From contig NZ_CP107783.1 in assembly GCF_036345255.1 (NCBI RefSeq), positions 1,240,001-1,304,000 on the forward strand: a DNA stretch of 64,000 nucleotides, written 5' to 3'. Both the position numbers and the translations under genes were made by a program. Positions 17,029 through 24,952 of this stretch are shown here, one piece after another. The stretch comes from Streptomyces sp. NBC_00569 (GTDB lineage Bacteria > Actinomycetota > Actinomycetes > Streptomycetales > Streptomycetaceae). How positions within the stretch are numbered: the first letter of the stretch is position 1; each line of letters starts with the position of its first letter. Below the pieces are notes generated by a model that worked only from the letters and a program-made list of their open reading frames with translations, did no database searches and was not told where the DNA came from.

Positions 17029-17586
17029 ATGCCGACCCAGGGACCTGCGAAGCAGCCCACGACCGAGCTCGACGCACGCTACAGCTCCGCGCTCCGCCCC
17101 CGTCCGGGCGCAACCGAAGTCACCGCCACCGACTGGCCCGAAGCCCAGCGGCAGCTGGAGGCCGCCGAGATCTTCTGGGTGTCCACGGTGCGCCCCGACG
17201 GACGCCTGCACGTCACTCCGGTCATCGCCGCCTGGCACGACGGGGTGCTGTACTTCTCCACCGGCCCGGGCGAACAGAAGGCGCGGAACCTCGCTCAAGA
17301 CGGGCACTGCGCGCTGACCACCGGACGGAACTCGCTCACCGAAGGGCTCGACGTCGTGGTCGAGGGCAAGGCGGCGCCGGTTGCCGATCCGGCGGTGCTC
17401 GAGGAGGTGATCACGGCGTACGAAGCGAAGTACGGGGCACACATCACCTCCCCGGAGGGCACTTTCCACGGGATCGGGGACGCGTTCCGGAAGGGCGACG
17501 CGATGGTGTTCGCGGTGTCCCCGGCCACGGCATACGGCTTCGGCCGGGACGACGGGGTCTACTCCCACACGCGCTGGGCGTTCTGA
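17029..17586 (+). CDS. Pyridoxamine 5'-phosphate oxidase-fold (PPOX/split-barrel) protein
   Basis: A 185-aa split beta-barrel flavin- or F420-binding family protein (FWVSTVRPDGRLHVTPVIAAWHDG split here as WVSTVRPDGRLHVTPV; LYFSTGPGEQKARNL; CALTTGRN). Such proteins reduce or oxidise small substrates using FMN or F420, or bind haem. A strong ribosome site (GAAAGGAG, 7-8 nt upstream) fixes the start at 17029. It appears to be a single-gene transcript after a terminator-like hairpin. Confidence 0.8.
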   Translation: MPTQGPAKQPTTELDARYSSALRPRPGATEVTATDWPEAQRQLEAAEIFWVSTVRPDGRLHVTPVIAAWHDGVLYFSTGPGEQKARNLAQDGHCALTTGRNSLTEGLDVVVEGKAAPVADPAVLEEVITAYEAKYGAHITSPEGTFHGIGDAFRKGDAMVFAVSPATAYGFGRDDGVYSHTRWAF

Positions 17587-17677
17587 GCCCCCACCTCCAC
17601 AAACCGATCGCCTCCGCGTCGCTGATCCCGTAGGTTGCCCGGGTCGTTGTGGCTGCGGCGGAGAGGCGGTCGGGGAC

Positions 17678-18667
17678 GTGGCACCCGGACTAGTGACGCG
17701 GGAGCGGTTGGCGGGTGCGGCGCAGGCCGCGCTGGGTGGCGGGCGCCGGTTGGCGGCGGTCGAGCGGGTCGCGGGTGGGAGCAAGAAGGGCGTGTACCGC
17801 CTGGTGATGGACGACGCGACGACGGCGATCGCCTACCTGTGGGACGACGCCGAGAACTACTGGCCGGCGGCCGAGGACGACGGCGACCTCACCGACCCGT
17901 TCTCCCCCGGTCTCGGGATCGGCCTGTTCGAGGCCGCACACGCGCGGTTGGACACCCTCGGCGTCCGCGTCCCGGCGATCCGCCTCGTCGACCGCGACGG
18001 CACTCACTGTCCGGCCGACCTCGCGATCGTCGAGGACCTCCGGGGCGAGAACCTGGAGGAACTGCTCGCACGCGACCCGCGCGCGGCCGGGCCGGTCATG
18101 GCCCGGCTCGGGGAGGCACTGGCCTCGATGCGGCGTCATCGAGCTCCCGCCTACGGCAAGGTGGCCGTCGTCGACGGGGGAGGTACCTCGCGCGGAACGT
18201 CGTGCGAGGGAGTAGTCCTGGACCGTGCGCTGCGGGACCTCACCGAGGCGGCGTCGCGTGATCCACGGATCGCGGGAGCGCGTGAACGGCTTGAGCAGCG
18301 GTTGCTGGATCTCGCGGCGGCAGTGCGCCCGCGCGCGGAGTACGCGGTCGTCCACGGCGAACTGGGACCCGACCACGTGCTCGTCGACCCGGCCGGGAAC
18401 CCCGTGGCGATCGACATCGAGGGCTTGATGTACTTCGACGTCGAGTGGGAGCACGTGTTCCTGCGGATCCGGCTGCATGACGCGTACCGGCCACTGCAGG
18501 TGGACGGACTGGACGAGGACCGGCTCGCGCTCTACCTGCTGGCCCAGCGGCTCTCGCTGACTGCGGGACCGCTGAGGCTGCTCGACGGGGACTTCCCCGA
18601 CCGGGCGTTCATGGCGGCCATCGCCGAGCACAACCTCAACGAAGCACTGGCGCTGGTCGACTCCTGA
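17678..18667 (+). CDS. Aminoglycoside phosphotransferase (APH)-fold protein with altered catalytic motif
   Basis: A 329-aa kinase-like protein of the APH/choline kinase fold. The N-lobe runs to about residue 90, with a lysine in VAGGSKKGVYRLVM and hinge AIVEDLRGENLEELL. The catalytic loop is VVHGELGPDHVLVD, where the usual HGDxxxxN reads HGExxxxH, and the metal-binding DFD-like site reads AIDIEGLMYFD. The catalytic Asp-to-Glu and Asn-to-His changes make classical antibiotic phosphorylation uncertain. Function unknown. Confidence 0.75.
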   Translation: MAPGLVTRERLAGAAQAALGGGRRLAAVERVAGGSKKGVYRLVMDDATTAIAYLWDDAENYWPAAEDDGDLTDPFSPGLGIGLFEAAHARLDTLGVRVPAIRLVDRDGTHCPADLAIVEDLRGENLEELLARDPRAAGPVMARLGEALASMRRHRAPAYGKVAVVDGGGTSRGTSCEGVVLDRALRDLTEAASRDPRIAGARERLEQRLLDLAAAVRPRAEYAVVHGELGPDHVLVDPAGNPVAIDIEGLMYFDVEWEHVFLRIRLHDAYRPLQVDGLDEDRLALYLLAQRLSLTAGPLRLLDGDFPDRAFMAAIAEHNLNEALALVDS

Positions 18668-18815
18668 ACGCCCCTGTTCACACCACGGAGGCGAAGGCCC
18701 GCTGCGGAGCGCGCCCCGAGGCTCAGTGAGCCCGCCGAGGTCTTTGCACGTCTTTGTAAAACTCTGTACGGATACGTTCTACGCGTTCGGGACAGCGAGC
18801 CGAAGGACCCGGCGA

Positions 18816-20126
18816 TCAGACCCCTGCCAGGACGCGGTCACTCACGGGGGCCGTACGGCGGGCAGCCAGTTCGCGCCGGCGGGTGCGGGCGGTGAGCGTC
18901 GTCATCACCAGGCCGAGCAGTGCGGCCACGAGCAGGAAGACGAACAGCGCGCTGTAGCCGCCGCCCTGTTCGGGCACCCTCGGGCTCGCCGAGGAGTCAC
19001 CGATCCACCAGGCGCACAGGGACGGCAGGAACGCGTCCGGCAGATACGCGAGGCCGGAGGCGAGCCCGATGACGCCCCCGCGCTCCTGCTCGGGGACCTC
19101 CACCTCGCCGACCGTGGACCAGTAGACGCCGCGCGAGGCGAAGACCAGTGCGCACAGGACGAACATCATGACCAGCGCGAGCCAGGCCAGCGAGGCGGTC
19201 CGCGGCAGGACGAGGAAGAGTCCGGCGAGCACGGCGCCGCCGGCGAACATCCAGCGCAGGAACACCGCGGAGGAGCGCGTCACCTTGTCCACGACGACGC
19301 CGCCCGCGGGTCCGGCGACGAACTGGAAGACGTAGGACCGCACGACGCCGATGACGGCGATCATGGAGGCGGAGACGCCGTAGTTGTCCTGGAGCAGCGG
19401 CGAGAAGTAGCCGAGCGTCGTGTAGAAGCAGTACATCAGCATGGCGGTGCCGCCGATGAGCCAGGTGTACCGGTTGCGGGCCGCCGCGAGGAGCTGCTTG
19501 AGGGTGACGGTCGCCGAGTCGAGCCCGGCGAGCCTCGCCTTGTCCTCGCGTACGACGAGCAGCACGACGGCGGCGAACACGAAGCTCAGCACGCCGTAGA
19601 TCCGGATCAGCGTGAGGACACCGTGCGCGGGCACGACGGAGGCGGAAACGATCGCGGTGCCGATGAAGCCGATGGCCGTCGAGACGATGCCGCGGGTGCC
19701 TTCGAGGAACCCGAAGAGCCGCCCCTGCTCACCGGAGTCGCCGAGCATGCTGATCGACTTCACCAGCGCCGACCAGTACAGACCCATGCCGACGACGGCC
19801 ATCAGGATGTGCACCGCCACGATTCCCCAGAATCCGGGAACGGCGGCGAGACAGATGTCGGCGATTCCCATTCCGACGAGCGAAATCACGATGAGGAGTT
19901 TCGGCGAGAACTTGTCGGAGAACCAGCCGCCGAAGAAATACATGACGATGGCCACGGCGCCGAATGCCGAGATGATGTTTCCGTACTGCTGCGAGCTGAG
20001 ATTCAGCGCCGTATAGGTAGGTTCGAGGTACACGAACCTGATGTAGGCGACCTGGAAAATGATTCCGCCGGTCATGGAGAGCGCGAAGAAGCTCAGCCAC
20101 TTCTGGGCCTTGTTCATCCGGATCAC
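18816..20126 (-). CDS. MFS transporter under GlpP-type attenuator control
   Basis: About 436 aa with 12 predicted membrane segments. The A-motif-like loop is GGWFSDKFSPKLL, and a charged central loop (VREDKARLAGLDSATV) separates the two halves. The overall character is close to the OPA/YihN-like MFS group that includes organophosphate and glycerol-3-phosphate permeases, but the substrate cannot be assigned by eye. The GTG start at 20126 has GAGG 8 nt upstream; ATG 20117 is the alternative. Its own promoter and a transcription attenuator lie upstream, and the gene before it encodes a GlpP-family antiterminator. In Bacillus subtilis GlpP controls glpTQ, where GlpT is an MFS glycerol-3-phosphate permease; that analogy suggests a related substrate here. 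Confidence 0.88.
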   Translation of the reverse strand: MIRMNKAQKWLSFFALSMTGGIIFQVAYIRFVYLEPTYTALNLSSQQYGNIISAFGAVAIVMYFFGGWFSDKFSPKLLIVISLVGMGIADICLAAVPGFWGIVAVHILMAVVGMGLYWSALVKSISMLGDSGEQGRLFGFLEGTRGIVSTAIGFIGTAIVSASVVPAHGVLTLIRIYGVLSFVFAAVVLLVVREDKARLAGLDSATVTLKQLLAAARNRYTWLIGGTAMLMYCFYTTLGYFSPLLQDNYGVSASMIAVIGVVRSYVFQFVAGPAGGVVVDKVTRSSAVFLRWMFAGGAVLAGLFLVLPRTASLAWLALVMMFVLCALVFASRGVYWSTVGEVEVPEQERGGVIGLASGLAYLPDAFLPSLCAWWIGDSSASPRVPEQGGGYSALFVFLLVAALLGLVMTTLTARTRRRELAARRTAPVSDRVLAGV

Positions 20127-20160
20127 CGCAGCCACCTCGTCATGGACAGGAAATGGGCAC

Positions 20161-20203
20161 AAAAAAAGAACAGCAAACTCCGATGTTCGGAGGTTACTGT
20201 TCT
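20161..20203 (-). terminator. Intrinsic terminator in the MFS leader (attenuator)
   Basis: Read on the minus strand, AGAACAG (20203-20197) pairs with CTGTTCT (20173-20167), with an inner stem CTCCGA/TCGGAG around the apex. The hairpin runs directly into seven U residues (20167-20161). It ends 35 nt before the transporter GTG. It lies inside the leader rather than at a gene end, so it would abort transcription before the transporter unless disrupted. Confidence 0.85.
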
Positions 20204-20218
20204 CTGGTCTCTAGTAAC
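20193..20218 (-). promoter_or_regulatory. Antiterminator hairpin overlapping the terminator
   Basis: On the minus strand GTTACT (20218-20213) is complementary to AGTAAC (20198-20193). The right arm shares bases with the left arm of the terminator stem (20203-20197 and the adjoining inner pairs), so the two hairpins cannot coexist. This is the arrangement expected of a protein- or ribosome-switched attenuator. Confidence 0.65.
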
Positions 20219-20222
20219 TGTC

Positions 20223-20287
20223 CCGGCGCGAGGCCGGAACCTTTATTTGATTGTCGCGCCCGTGGCCATGACATGAACTCCGGGCGC
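20223..20287 (-). promoter_or_regulatory. Two upstream leader stems
   Basis: The leader RNA starts with a 7-bp stem, GCGCCCG (20287-20281) with CGGGCGC (20262-20256). A CCGGC/GCCGG stem follows (20237-20233 with 20227-20223). They precede the antiterminator and may form the docking platform for the GlpP-family protein; that role is inferred. Confidence 0.45.
20243..20269 (-). CDS. Possible 8-residue leader peptide
   Basis: ATG at 20269 (MATGATIK, stop 20245-20243) has GGAG 8 nt upstream within the leader. An overlapping longer frame from ATG 20274 encodes 26 residues, contains adjacent TTA-CTA leucine codons in the antiterminator arm and stops at 20194, but its ribosome site is too close (3 nt). 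Either could be accidental. Confidence 0.25.
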   Translation of the reverse strand: MATGATIK

Positions 20288-20294
20288 TTTCGCC

Positions 20295-20324
20295 ATGCTA
20301 GGCAGGGCCGATCCGAGGTGTCAA
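20295..20324 (-). promoter_or_regulatory. Sigma-70/HrdB-type promoter of the MFS gene
   Basis: TTGACA (20324-20319), an 18-nt spacer and TAGCAT (20300-20295) match the vegetative consensus very closely. The expected start is near 20288, giving a leader of about 160 nt that contains the attenuator. The promoter lies after the GlpP-like gene, so transporter transcription can be independent of it. Confidence 0.8.
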
Positions 20325-20378
20325 TAGAGTCCTGCGACACATTCCCTTACGGGCCCGGACGTCCACAGGGCCGGGACC

Positions 20379-20945
20379 TTACATCGCCCAGACCTCTCGA
20401 TTCGACGAGGCGATGGCCGCGGCCCCCGCCTTCAGTGCCGCGAACACATCCTCGCGGTCGCACACGAGCCCGCCCGCGATGAGAGGCACTTCGATGTCCT
20501 GTACGGCCCACGAGATGACCCGCGGCATACAGCCCGGCAGGATCTCCACGCAGTCGGCCTTGGACTGGCGAACCTGCGGCGCGAGATTGCGGTACGACTT
20601 CGAGTCGATGAGGAAGAACCGGTGGACGGCGAACAGACCGACCTCGCGGGCGGCACGCACCATGTGCGCCTTGGAGCTGAGCACCCCGTCGGCGGAGGTG
20701 TGCTCCTTCACGTACTGCACCACGATGTCCTTGCCGCTGAACCCTTCGAGGAGGTCCACGTTGACCAGGACGACCTTGCCGCCGTCCTTGAGCTGCTGCA
20801 CGATCGCGGGGAGGTTCAGCAGGGACCCGTACAGCAGGAAGACGACCTTGCACTCGGAGTCCATGACGGCGCGCAGCCCGTCGTCGTCCATGACGCTGGC
20901 GACGACCGGGTGGTCCTCAAGGAGGACCGGAAGTGACACGTCCAC
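20379..20945 (-). CDS. glpP: GlpP-family glycerol-3-phosphate-responsive antiterminator
   Basis: 188 aa, full length for the G3P_antiterm family. GlpP binds leader mRNA when loaded with glycerol-3-phosphate and prevents termination at a downstream intrinsic terminator. The TIM-barrel-like pattern is clear: LEDHPVVASVMDDDGL, VVLVNVDLLEGFSGKD, DGVLSSKAHMVRAARE, VEILPGCMPRVISWAV, VPLIAGGLVCDREDV and the C-terminal AAAIASSNREVWAM. GTG 20945 has GGAGG 6 nt upstream. The next gene on the strand is an MFS transporter with an attenuated leader, which makes it the probable target. No glycerol kinase or glycerol-3-phosphate dehydrogenase gene is in the window. Confidence 0.88.
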   Translation of the reverse strand: MDVSLPVLLEDHPVVASVMDDDGLRAVMDSECKVVFLLYGSLLNLPAIVQQLKDGGKVVLVNVDLLEGFSGKDIVVQYVKEHTSADGVLSSKAHMVRAAREVGLFAVHRFFLIDSKSYRNLAPQVRQSKADCVEILPGCMPRVISWAVQDIEVPLIAGGLVCDREDVFAALKAGAAAIASSNREVWAM

Positions 20946-20961
20946 GAATGACCTCCCAGGG

Positions 20962-20986
20962 GATCGGCGGCCAATCTCCGCCGATC
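20962..20986 (-). promoter_or_regulatory. 9-bp hairpin just upstream of the GlpP-like ribosome site
   Basis: GATCGGCGG (20986-20978) and CCGCCGATC (20970-20962) form a perfect 9-bp stem with a 7-nt loop, ending about 6 nt before the GGGAGG ribosome site. It has no U-tract; it may stabilise or regulate the mRNA, or mark a protein-binding palindrome. Confidence 0.45.
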
Positions 20987-21093
20987 AGCGCCGCAGCGCA
21001 GGCTAACTTCCATTCGCCGGGAGCCGCCACCTGCCTCCGGTCCCACCGGTGGGCAGCGGCGCCGGGACGCCGCTGCCGTCGGGCCGGATCAGG

Positions 21094-21329
21094 TCACACC
21101 GGTGACGTGGCCGCCCCGCCTGGATGGCGGACGAAGAAGTGGACCGCGCTGTCGGCCTCGAACCTGGGCAGTTCCTTGTGCCGGCCCGCGTTGGCGTGCA
21201 GCGTCTTGTCCTTCGAGGCGAAGGCGTCGAACAGCGCCAGACCGGACTCGCGCGGGATGTGCTCGTCGTCCCACTGGAGCGCGAACTCGATCGGAACGGT
21301 GATCTGCTTCGCTTTTTCCCGCTGCCCGC
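21094..21329 (-). pseudogene. C-terminal fragment of an alpha/beta (dienelactone-type) hydrolase
   Basis: A minus-strand reading ending at TGA 21096-21094 contains VPIEFALQWDDEHIPRESG, LALFDAFASKDKTLHAN, GRHKELPRFEADS and VHFFVRH. This is the conserved C-terminal third of a small alpha/beta hydrolase, including the acid and His regions (WDDEHIP; AGRHKELP). There is no start codon and no nucleophile-bearing N-terminal part. Upstream sequence is taken by the 3' end of the NLP gene, so the gene was truncated. Confidence 0.65.
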
Positions 21330-22097
21330 TCAGGCGTTGGGATCGAAGGGGATGCCTGCCGGCTCGGCCTTCTCGAGGTGGTAGTTGAAGTTGCCGTCCT
21401 TGAGGCCGAAGACGGCGCTGCCGAAGTCGGCCTGGCTCAGCTTCTCCCGCAGGCCCGAGGGGTAGCCGTTCCAGCCGACGAGGCTCGGGAACTGCCAGGT
21501 GTGACGGTGGTTCTCCGGCGGCTCGTCGTTGGTGGTCGCGGGGCGGAAGCAGTGCGTGCCGAGGCCGTCCTTGTGGTAGACGGCCTTGGGGTGGGTGCCG
21601 TCCCAGCGGATCTGGTCACTGCTGTACACGTTGAAGTTGCCGTGGGCCGAGGTGGACACGTACTTGGCCTCGTTGTTCTGGACCCACACCACGACGTGCT
21701 CCCAGTCGTTGCGGTGCCCGCCGAGGCCGCTGCCCGCGACCGCCTGGTCCTTCTCGAAGTACAGGCCGTACATGATGGCGCACCAGCCGTTGTTGCACTT
21801 GGAGCGGGCGTATCCGTTGGTGCTGTCGAGGTCCCAGGAGTCGTGACACTGGCCGTTGACGGCCCCGGACGGTTTGAGGCCGGGGTTGATGGCCCCGTCC
21901 GGGCCGATGGCGGGCGTCGGGTAGCAGCCGTCACCGTCGTAGTCGTACGCCGGCTGGAACGTCTGCTCCAGGCCGTCCGCGTTGGCGGGCAGCGCCGGGG
22001 GCGGGTCCGCGAGCGCGATGCCCGGGAAAACGATGACCAGCGCGACGGCGCTGCCGAGGGTGAGTGCCGCTCTGCGGATCCGTGAGCTCTTCTTCAC
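21330..22097 (-). CDS. Secreted NPP1/NLP-type necrosis-inducing protein
   Basis: 255 aa with a Sec signal peptide (positive RIRR, hydrophobic core, cleavage after GIALA near residue 30). The mature part is a NEP1-like protein: YDYDGDGCYPTPAIG, SWDLDSTNGYARSKC, GWCAIMYGLYFEKDQ, and the signature heptapeptide GHRNDWE (127-133) in the strand leading into HVVVWVQ. The family consensus is GHRHDWE; only the second His is changed, and the metal-coordinating His, Asp and Glu are retained. NLPs bind plant sphingolipids and lyse eudicot membranes, although non-cytolytic members exist. GTG 22097 follows AGGAGG with 5 nt. It lies near plant-polymer hydrolase genes. Confidence 0.88.
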   Translation of the reverse strand: MKKSSRIRRAALTLGSAVALVIVFPGIALADPPPALPANADGLEQTFQPAYDYDGDGCYPTPAIGPDGAINPGLKPSGAVNGQCHDSWDLDSTNGYARSKCNNGWCAIMYGLYFEKDQAVAGSGLGGHRNDWEHVVVWVQNNEAKYVSTSAHGNFNVYSSDQIRWDGTHPKAVYHKDGLGTHCFRPATTNDEPPENHRHTWQFPSLVGWNGYPSGLREKLSQADFGSAVFGLKDGNFNYHLEKAEPAGIPFDPNA

Positions 22098-22229
22098 TGC
22101 GTCCTCCTGATGAACCGTGGGGAGTGGGACACGCACGATCGAAGCTGACATGCCCGCGTCATTGTCGCGGCTTCAGTTGCCCAGCGGCACCCGGCTGCGT
22201 GGCGCGGTGATGAAGAGTCGGTGCTGCCG

Positions 22230-23456
22230 TCAACAGGCCCGCAGAGCATCGACGTCGACCGAGTCGGCCATCGCCTGCATGCCCTTGTCGTTGGGGTGCA
22301 GGTGGTCGCCGCCGTCGAAGAACGGGAGGATCCGCTCGTGGTCGTAGGGGCTGCGCAGGGTGCGGTCGAAGTCGGTGACCGAGTCGAACTCGCCGCTGTC
22401 CCTGATGAATTCGTTCACCTGAAGGCGTACCGCCTCGGTCGCGGGGTCCCATTCGGACCAGCCCTTGAAGGGCGCGATGGTGGCTCCGACGACGCACTTC
22501 CCTGCCGCATGAGCCCGTTCGGCGATCGTGCGACAGCCGTCGATCATGTCCTGGGCCGTGACGCCCGTGTGGGCCTTGATGTCGTTGACGCCCTCGAAGA
22601 GGAACACGGTGCGCACACCGGGGTGCGAGAGCACGTCACGGTCGAGGCGGTGCAGCGCACTCTGACCGGCGCCGTCCGCGAGCACCTTGTTCCCCGAAAT
22701 TCCTTCGTTGGCAACGCCCTTGACTTCCAGGTCGTCCGCGCTCTGCAAGCGGCGGGAGAGGTAGTCGGGCCAGCGCCTGTCGAGGTCGGCGGTCGACTGC
22801 CAGCCGTCGGTGACGGAGTCGCCGAGCGCCACGACGGCGCCCGTCTCCGCGCCGGTCCGTACGGTGACGGAGTCGAGGTAGAACCAGGAGCCGATCCGCT
22901 CGGTCCAGTTGTCCGTGCCTTCCTCCGCGGCGTGGTCGCCGTCGGCCGCGTACGACGTCTGCATGGCCATGGAGTGGCCCGTCGCCGTACCCGCGGCCCG
23001 CGCAGTGTGCACGCTGACGACCAGCTTCGTCTCGGCGGGCAGCCGTCCGGGCAGCGGGTCGCTGTACGCGGTGTCGCCCGCGGGCACGGTGACGGAGCGC
23101 GCCCCGCCGAAGGTCAGACGCCGGTTGCTGTCGCGGACCAGTTCCGCACCCTCGCGCTGGAGGCCGGCGTAGGCACTGTCGAAGGTCGCCGGCTGGTCGC
23201 CGAAGGCGTTGGACAGCCGGATGCGCAGGCCGTCCCCTCCGACACTGGTGCGCACCACGAGCCGGTAGCTGTGATCGGATACCGCGTCGCCCATCCGGTC
23301 GGCACTCGCGCCCCAGGTGATCACCTCGTGCCGGGCTCCCGACGGGCCCGCACGGGCGGTGGCGGACGCGGCCGCGGGTGCCCAGGAAGCGGCGATCACC
23401 AGCGTCACAGCGATGGCCGCGAGGCGGCGCCACAGGCCAACTGACGTACTGGGCAT
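22230..23456 (-). CDS. Secreted SGNH/GDSL hydrolase
   Basis: 408 aa with an N-terminal signal sequence (LAAIAVTLVIAASWAPAAASA). An N-terminal beta-domain (~residues 40-215) precedes the SGNH domain with block I VVALGDSVTDGW, block III Gly in NEGISGNKVLADG, block V GVNDIKAHTG and the C-terminal DHLHPND (catalytic Asp and His). This arrangement is typical of secreted esterases and carbohydrate deacetylases. It starts 14 bp after the fucosidase remnant stop and is probably co-transcribed with it; the likely substrates are acetylated plant polysaccharides, by inference. Confidence 0.85.
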   Translation of the reverse strand: MPSTSVGLWRRLAAIAVTLVIAASWAPAAASATARAGPSGARHEVITWGASADRMGDAVSDHSYRLVVRTSVGGDGLRIRLSNAFGDQPATFDSAYAGLQREGAELVRDSNRRLTFGGARSVTVPAGDTAYSDPLPGRLPAETKLVVSVHTARAAGTATGHSMAMQTSYAADGDHAAEEGTDNWTERIGSWFYLDSVTVRTGAETGAVVALGDSVTDGWQSTADLDRRWPDYLSRRLQSADDLEVKGVANEGISGNKVLADGAGQSALHRLDRDVLSHPGVRTVFLFEGVNDIKAHTGVTAQDMIDGCRTIAERAHAAGKCVVGATIAPFKGWSEWDPATEAVRLQVNEFIRDSGEFDSVTDFDRTLRSPYDHERILPFFDGGDHLHPNDKGMQAMADSVDVDALRAC

Positions 23457-23470
23457 GACTACTTGCCGCC

Positions 23471-24952
23471 TCACCGGTCGAACTCCCTCAGGACCGTGGA
23501 CTCGCCCGGCTCCATGGTGACCTTCCGGGACGTCCCGCCGTACGACACCGTGGTCGTCCGCCCGCCGACGCTGCGGATCCTGGCCTCCGTGGGCCTGCCA
23601 TCCCGCCAGCGCAGATCGACGACGAAGCCGCCGCGCGCGCCCATGCCGGTGACCGAACCGGACGTGGACCACGCGTCCGGGAGCGCCGGAAGGAGTTCGA
23701 CGTGGCCCGGGCGCGAGTACAGGAGCATTTCCATCGCCGCGGCGGGAGTGCCGAAGTTGGCGTCGATCTGGAAGACGCCCCGGCCCTTCTCCACCTCGTA
23801 GATGTCGAAGAGGTTGGGGGCGGTGCCGTTGCTCCCGTCGGTCGACGGCCTGAGGTTGTTCACGAACACCTCGTAGGCCTTGCCCGCGTTCTTGAGCCTC
23901 GCCCAGCACAGGCTGCGCCAGGCGTTCGCCCACCCGAAGCTCTGCGTGCCGCGGGCGGTGAGCAGGGCGGTGGCGCCGTCGAGCAGGGCTGCCGGCGTGG
24001 AGCCGTCCGGCCGGATGCGGTCTCCGGGGAAGAGTCCGACCAGTGGGGACAGATGCCGATGGGTCGTCTCACCGAGGTTGTCGGGAGACATCCACTCCTC
24101 CAGCCAGCCGGTCCTGGGGCTCACCCGCGGCAGGTACAGCCGCTTCTGGAGCGGGGCGATCTCGTCGGCGTGGGCGGTGTCCCTCTTCAGCACCTCGGAT
24201 GCCGTGCGGTAGTTGGCGAACAGGGCCCACACCAGTTCCTGGGCGTACGTGATGCCCTTGGCGTCGAGCGGGCCATGTTCGGGGGACCAGTCGCTGTCGG
24301 CGATGAGCACCTCCGCCTCGGCACCGGTGTCCGGATCGGTCACCGTCGTGGTGACGAGCCGGGCCTCCCAGAACTCGCAGGCACCCTTGAGCAGCGGGTG
24401 GATCTTCGCCAAGTAGGAGGAGGAGCAGGTGAATTCGTAGCGTTCCCAGAGGGTGTTGCACAGCCACGCGTTGCCCGCTGGATGCCACCACCAGCCCATG
24501 CCTCCATGGACGTTGGCCGAGATTCCGACGGTCCAGCCGGCGATCCTTCCGCTGGAGTTGCGGTAGCGGTTGCGCGGGTCGTTGAAGAGGGTGTGGGTGA
24601 GTTCGGTCCAGGACGGCAGCTGGGCGAGGCAGTAGTCGGTGAGCGCGTCGAAGCACTGCGAGAGGCCGGCCCGGTCGGCCATCCAGTAGTTCATCTGGAT
24701 GTTGATGTCGGTGTGGTAGTCGCCCATCCAGTCCGGGTCGTTGCCGTCGAGCCACAGCCCCTGAAGATTGAGCGGCAGGCTGCCCCGGGACCCGGAGATC
24801 ATCAGGTATCGCCCGAACTGCAGGTAGGCCGCCTCCAGTTCGGGGTCTGGCTCGCCGTCCCTGGTGCGCGCCTTGATCTGCTCCCACGTGTTCTGAGCGC
24901 GCTGTTCGGACGACGAGGTGCCGAGGGAGATGTCCATCTGGCCGAACAGGTT
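23471..24952 (-). pseudogene. GH95 alpha-L-fucosidase lacking its N-terminal domain
   Basis: The readable part begins at NLFGQMDISLGTSSSE and runs ~490 residues through the (alpha/alpha)6 catalytic and C-terminal domains of GH95: GSLPLNLQGLWLDGND, DINIQMNYWMADRAGL, HGGMGWWWHPAGNAWLC, DSDWSPEHGPLDAKG, GWANAWRSLCWARLKN and FQIDANFGTPAAAMEM. Full GH95 enzymes are ~750-800 aa; the N-terminal beta-sandwich of ~300 residues is absent. In the frame, a TGA lies just upstream of NLFGQ. ATG 24937 could restart translation but lacks the first domain and a signal peptide. The break coincides with the break of the opposite-strand galactosidase fragment. Confidence 0.75.

Noticed and set aside
18726..20276. 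A 516-codon plus-strand frame opposite the MFS gene
   Set aside because: Asp/Glu/His/Gly-rich antisense translation of a 12-helix membrane protein. It also covers the leader hairpins, which explain the sequence better.
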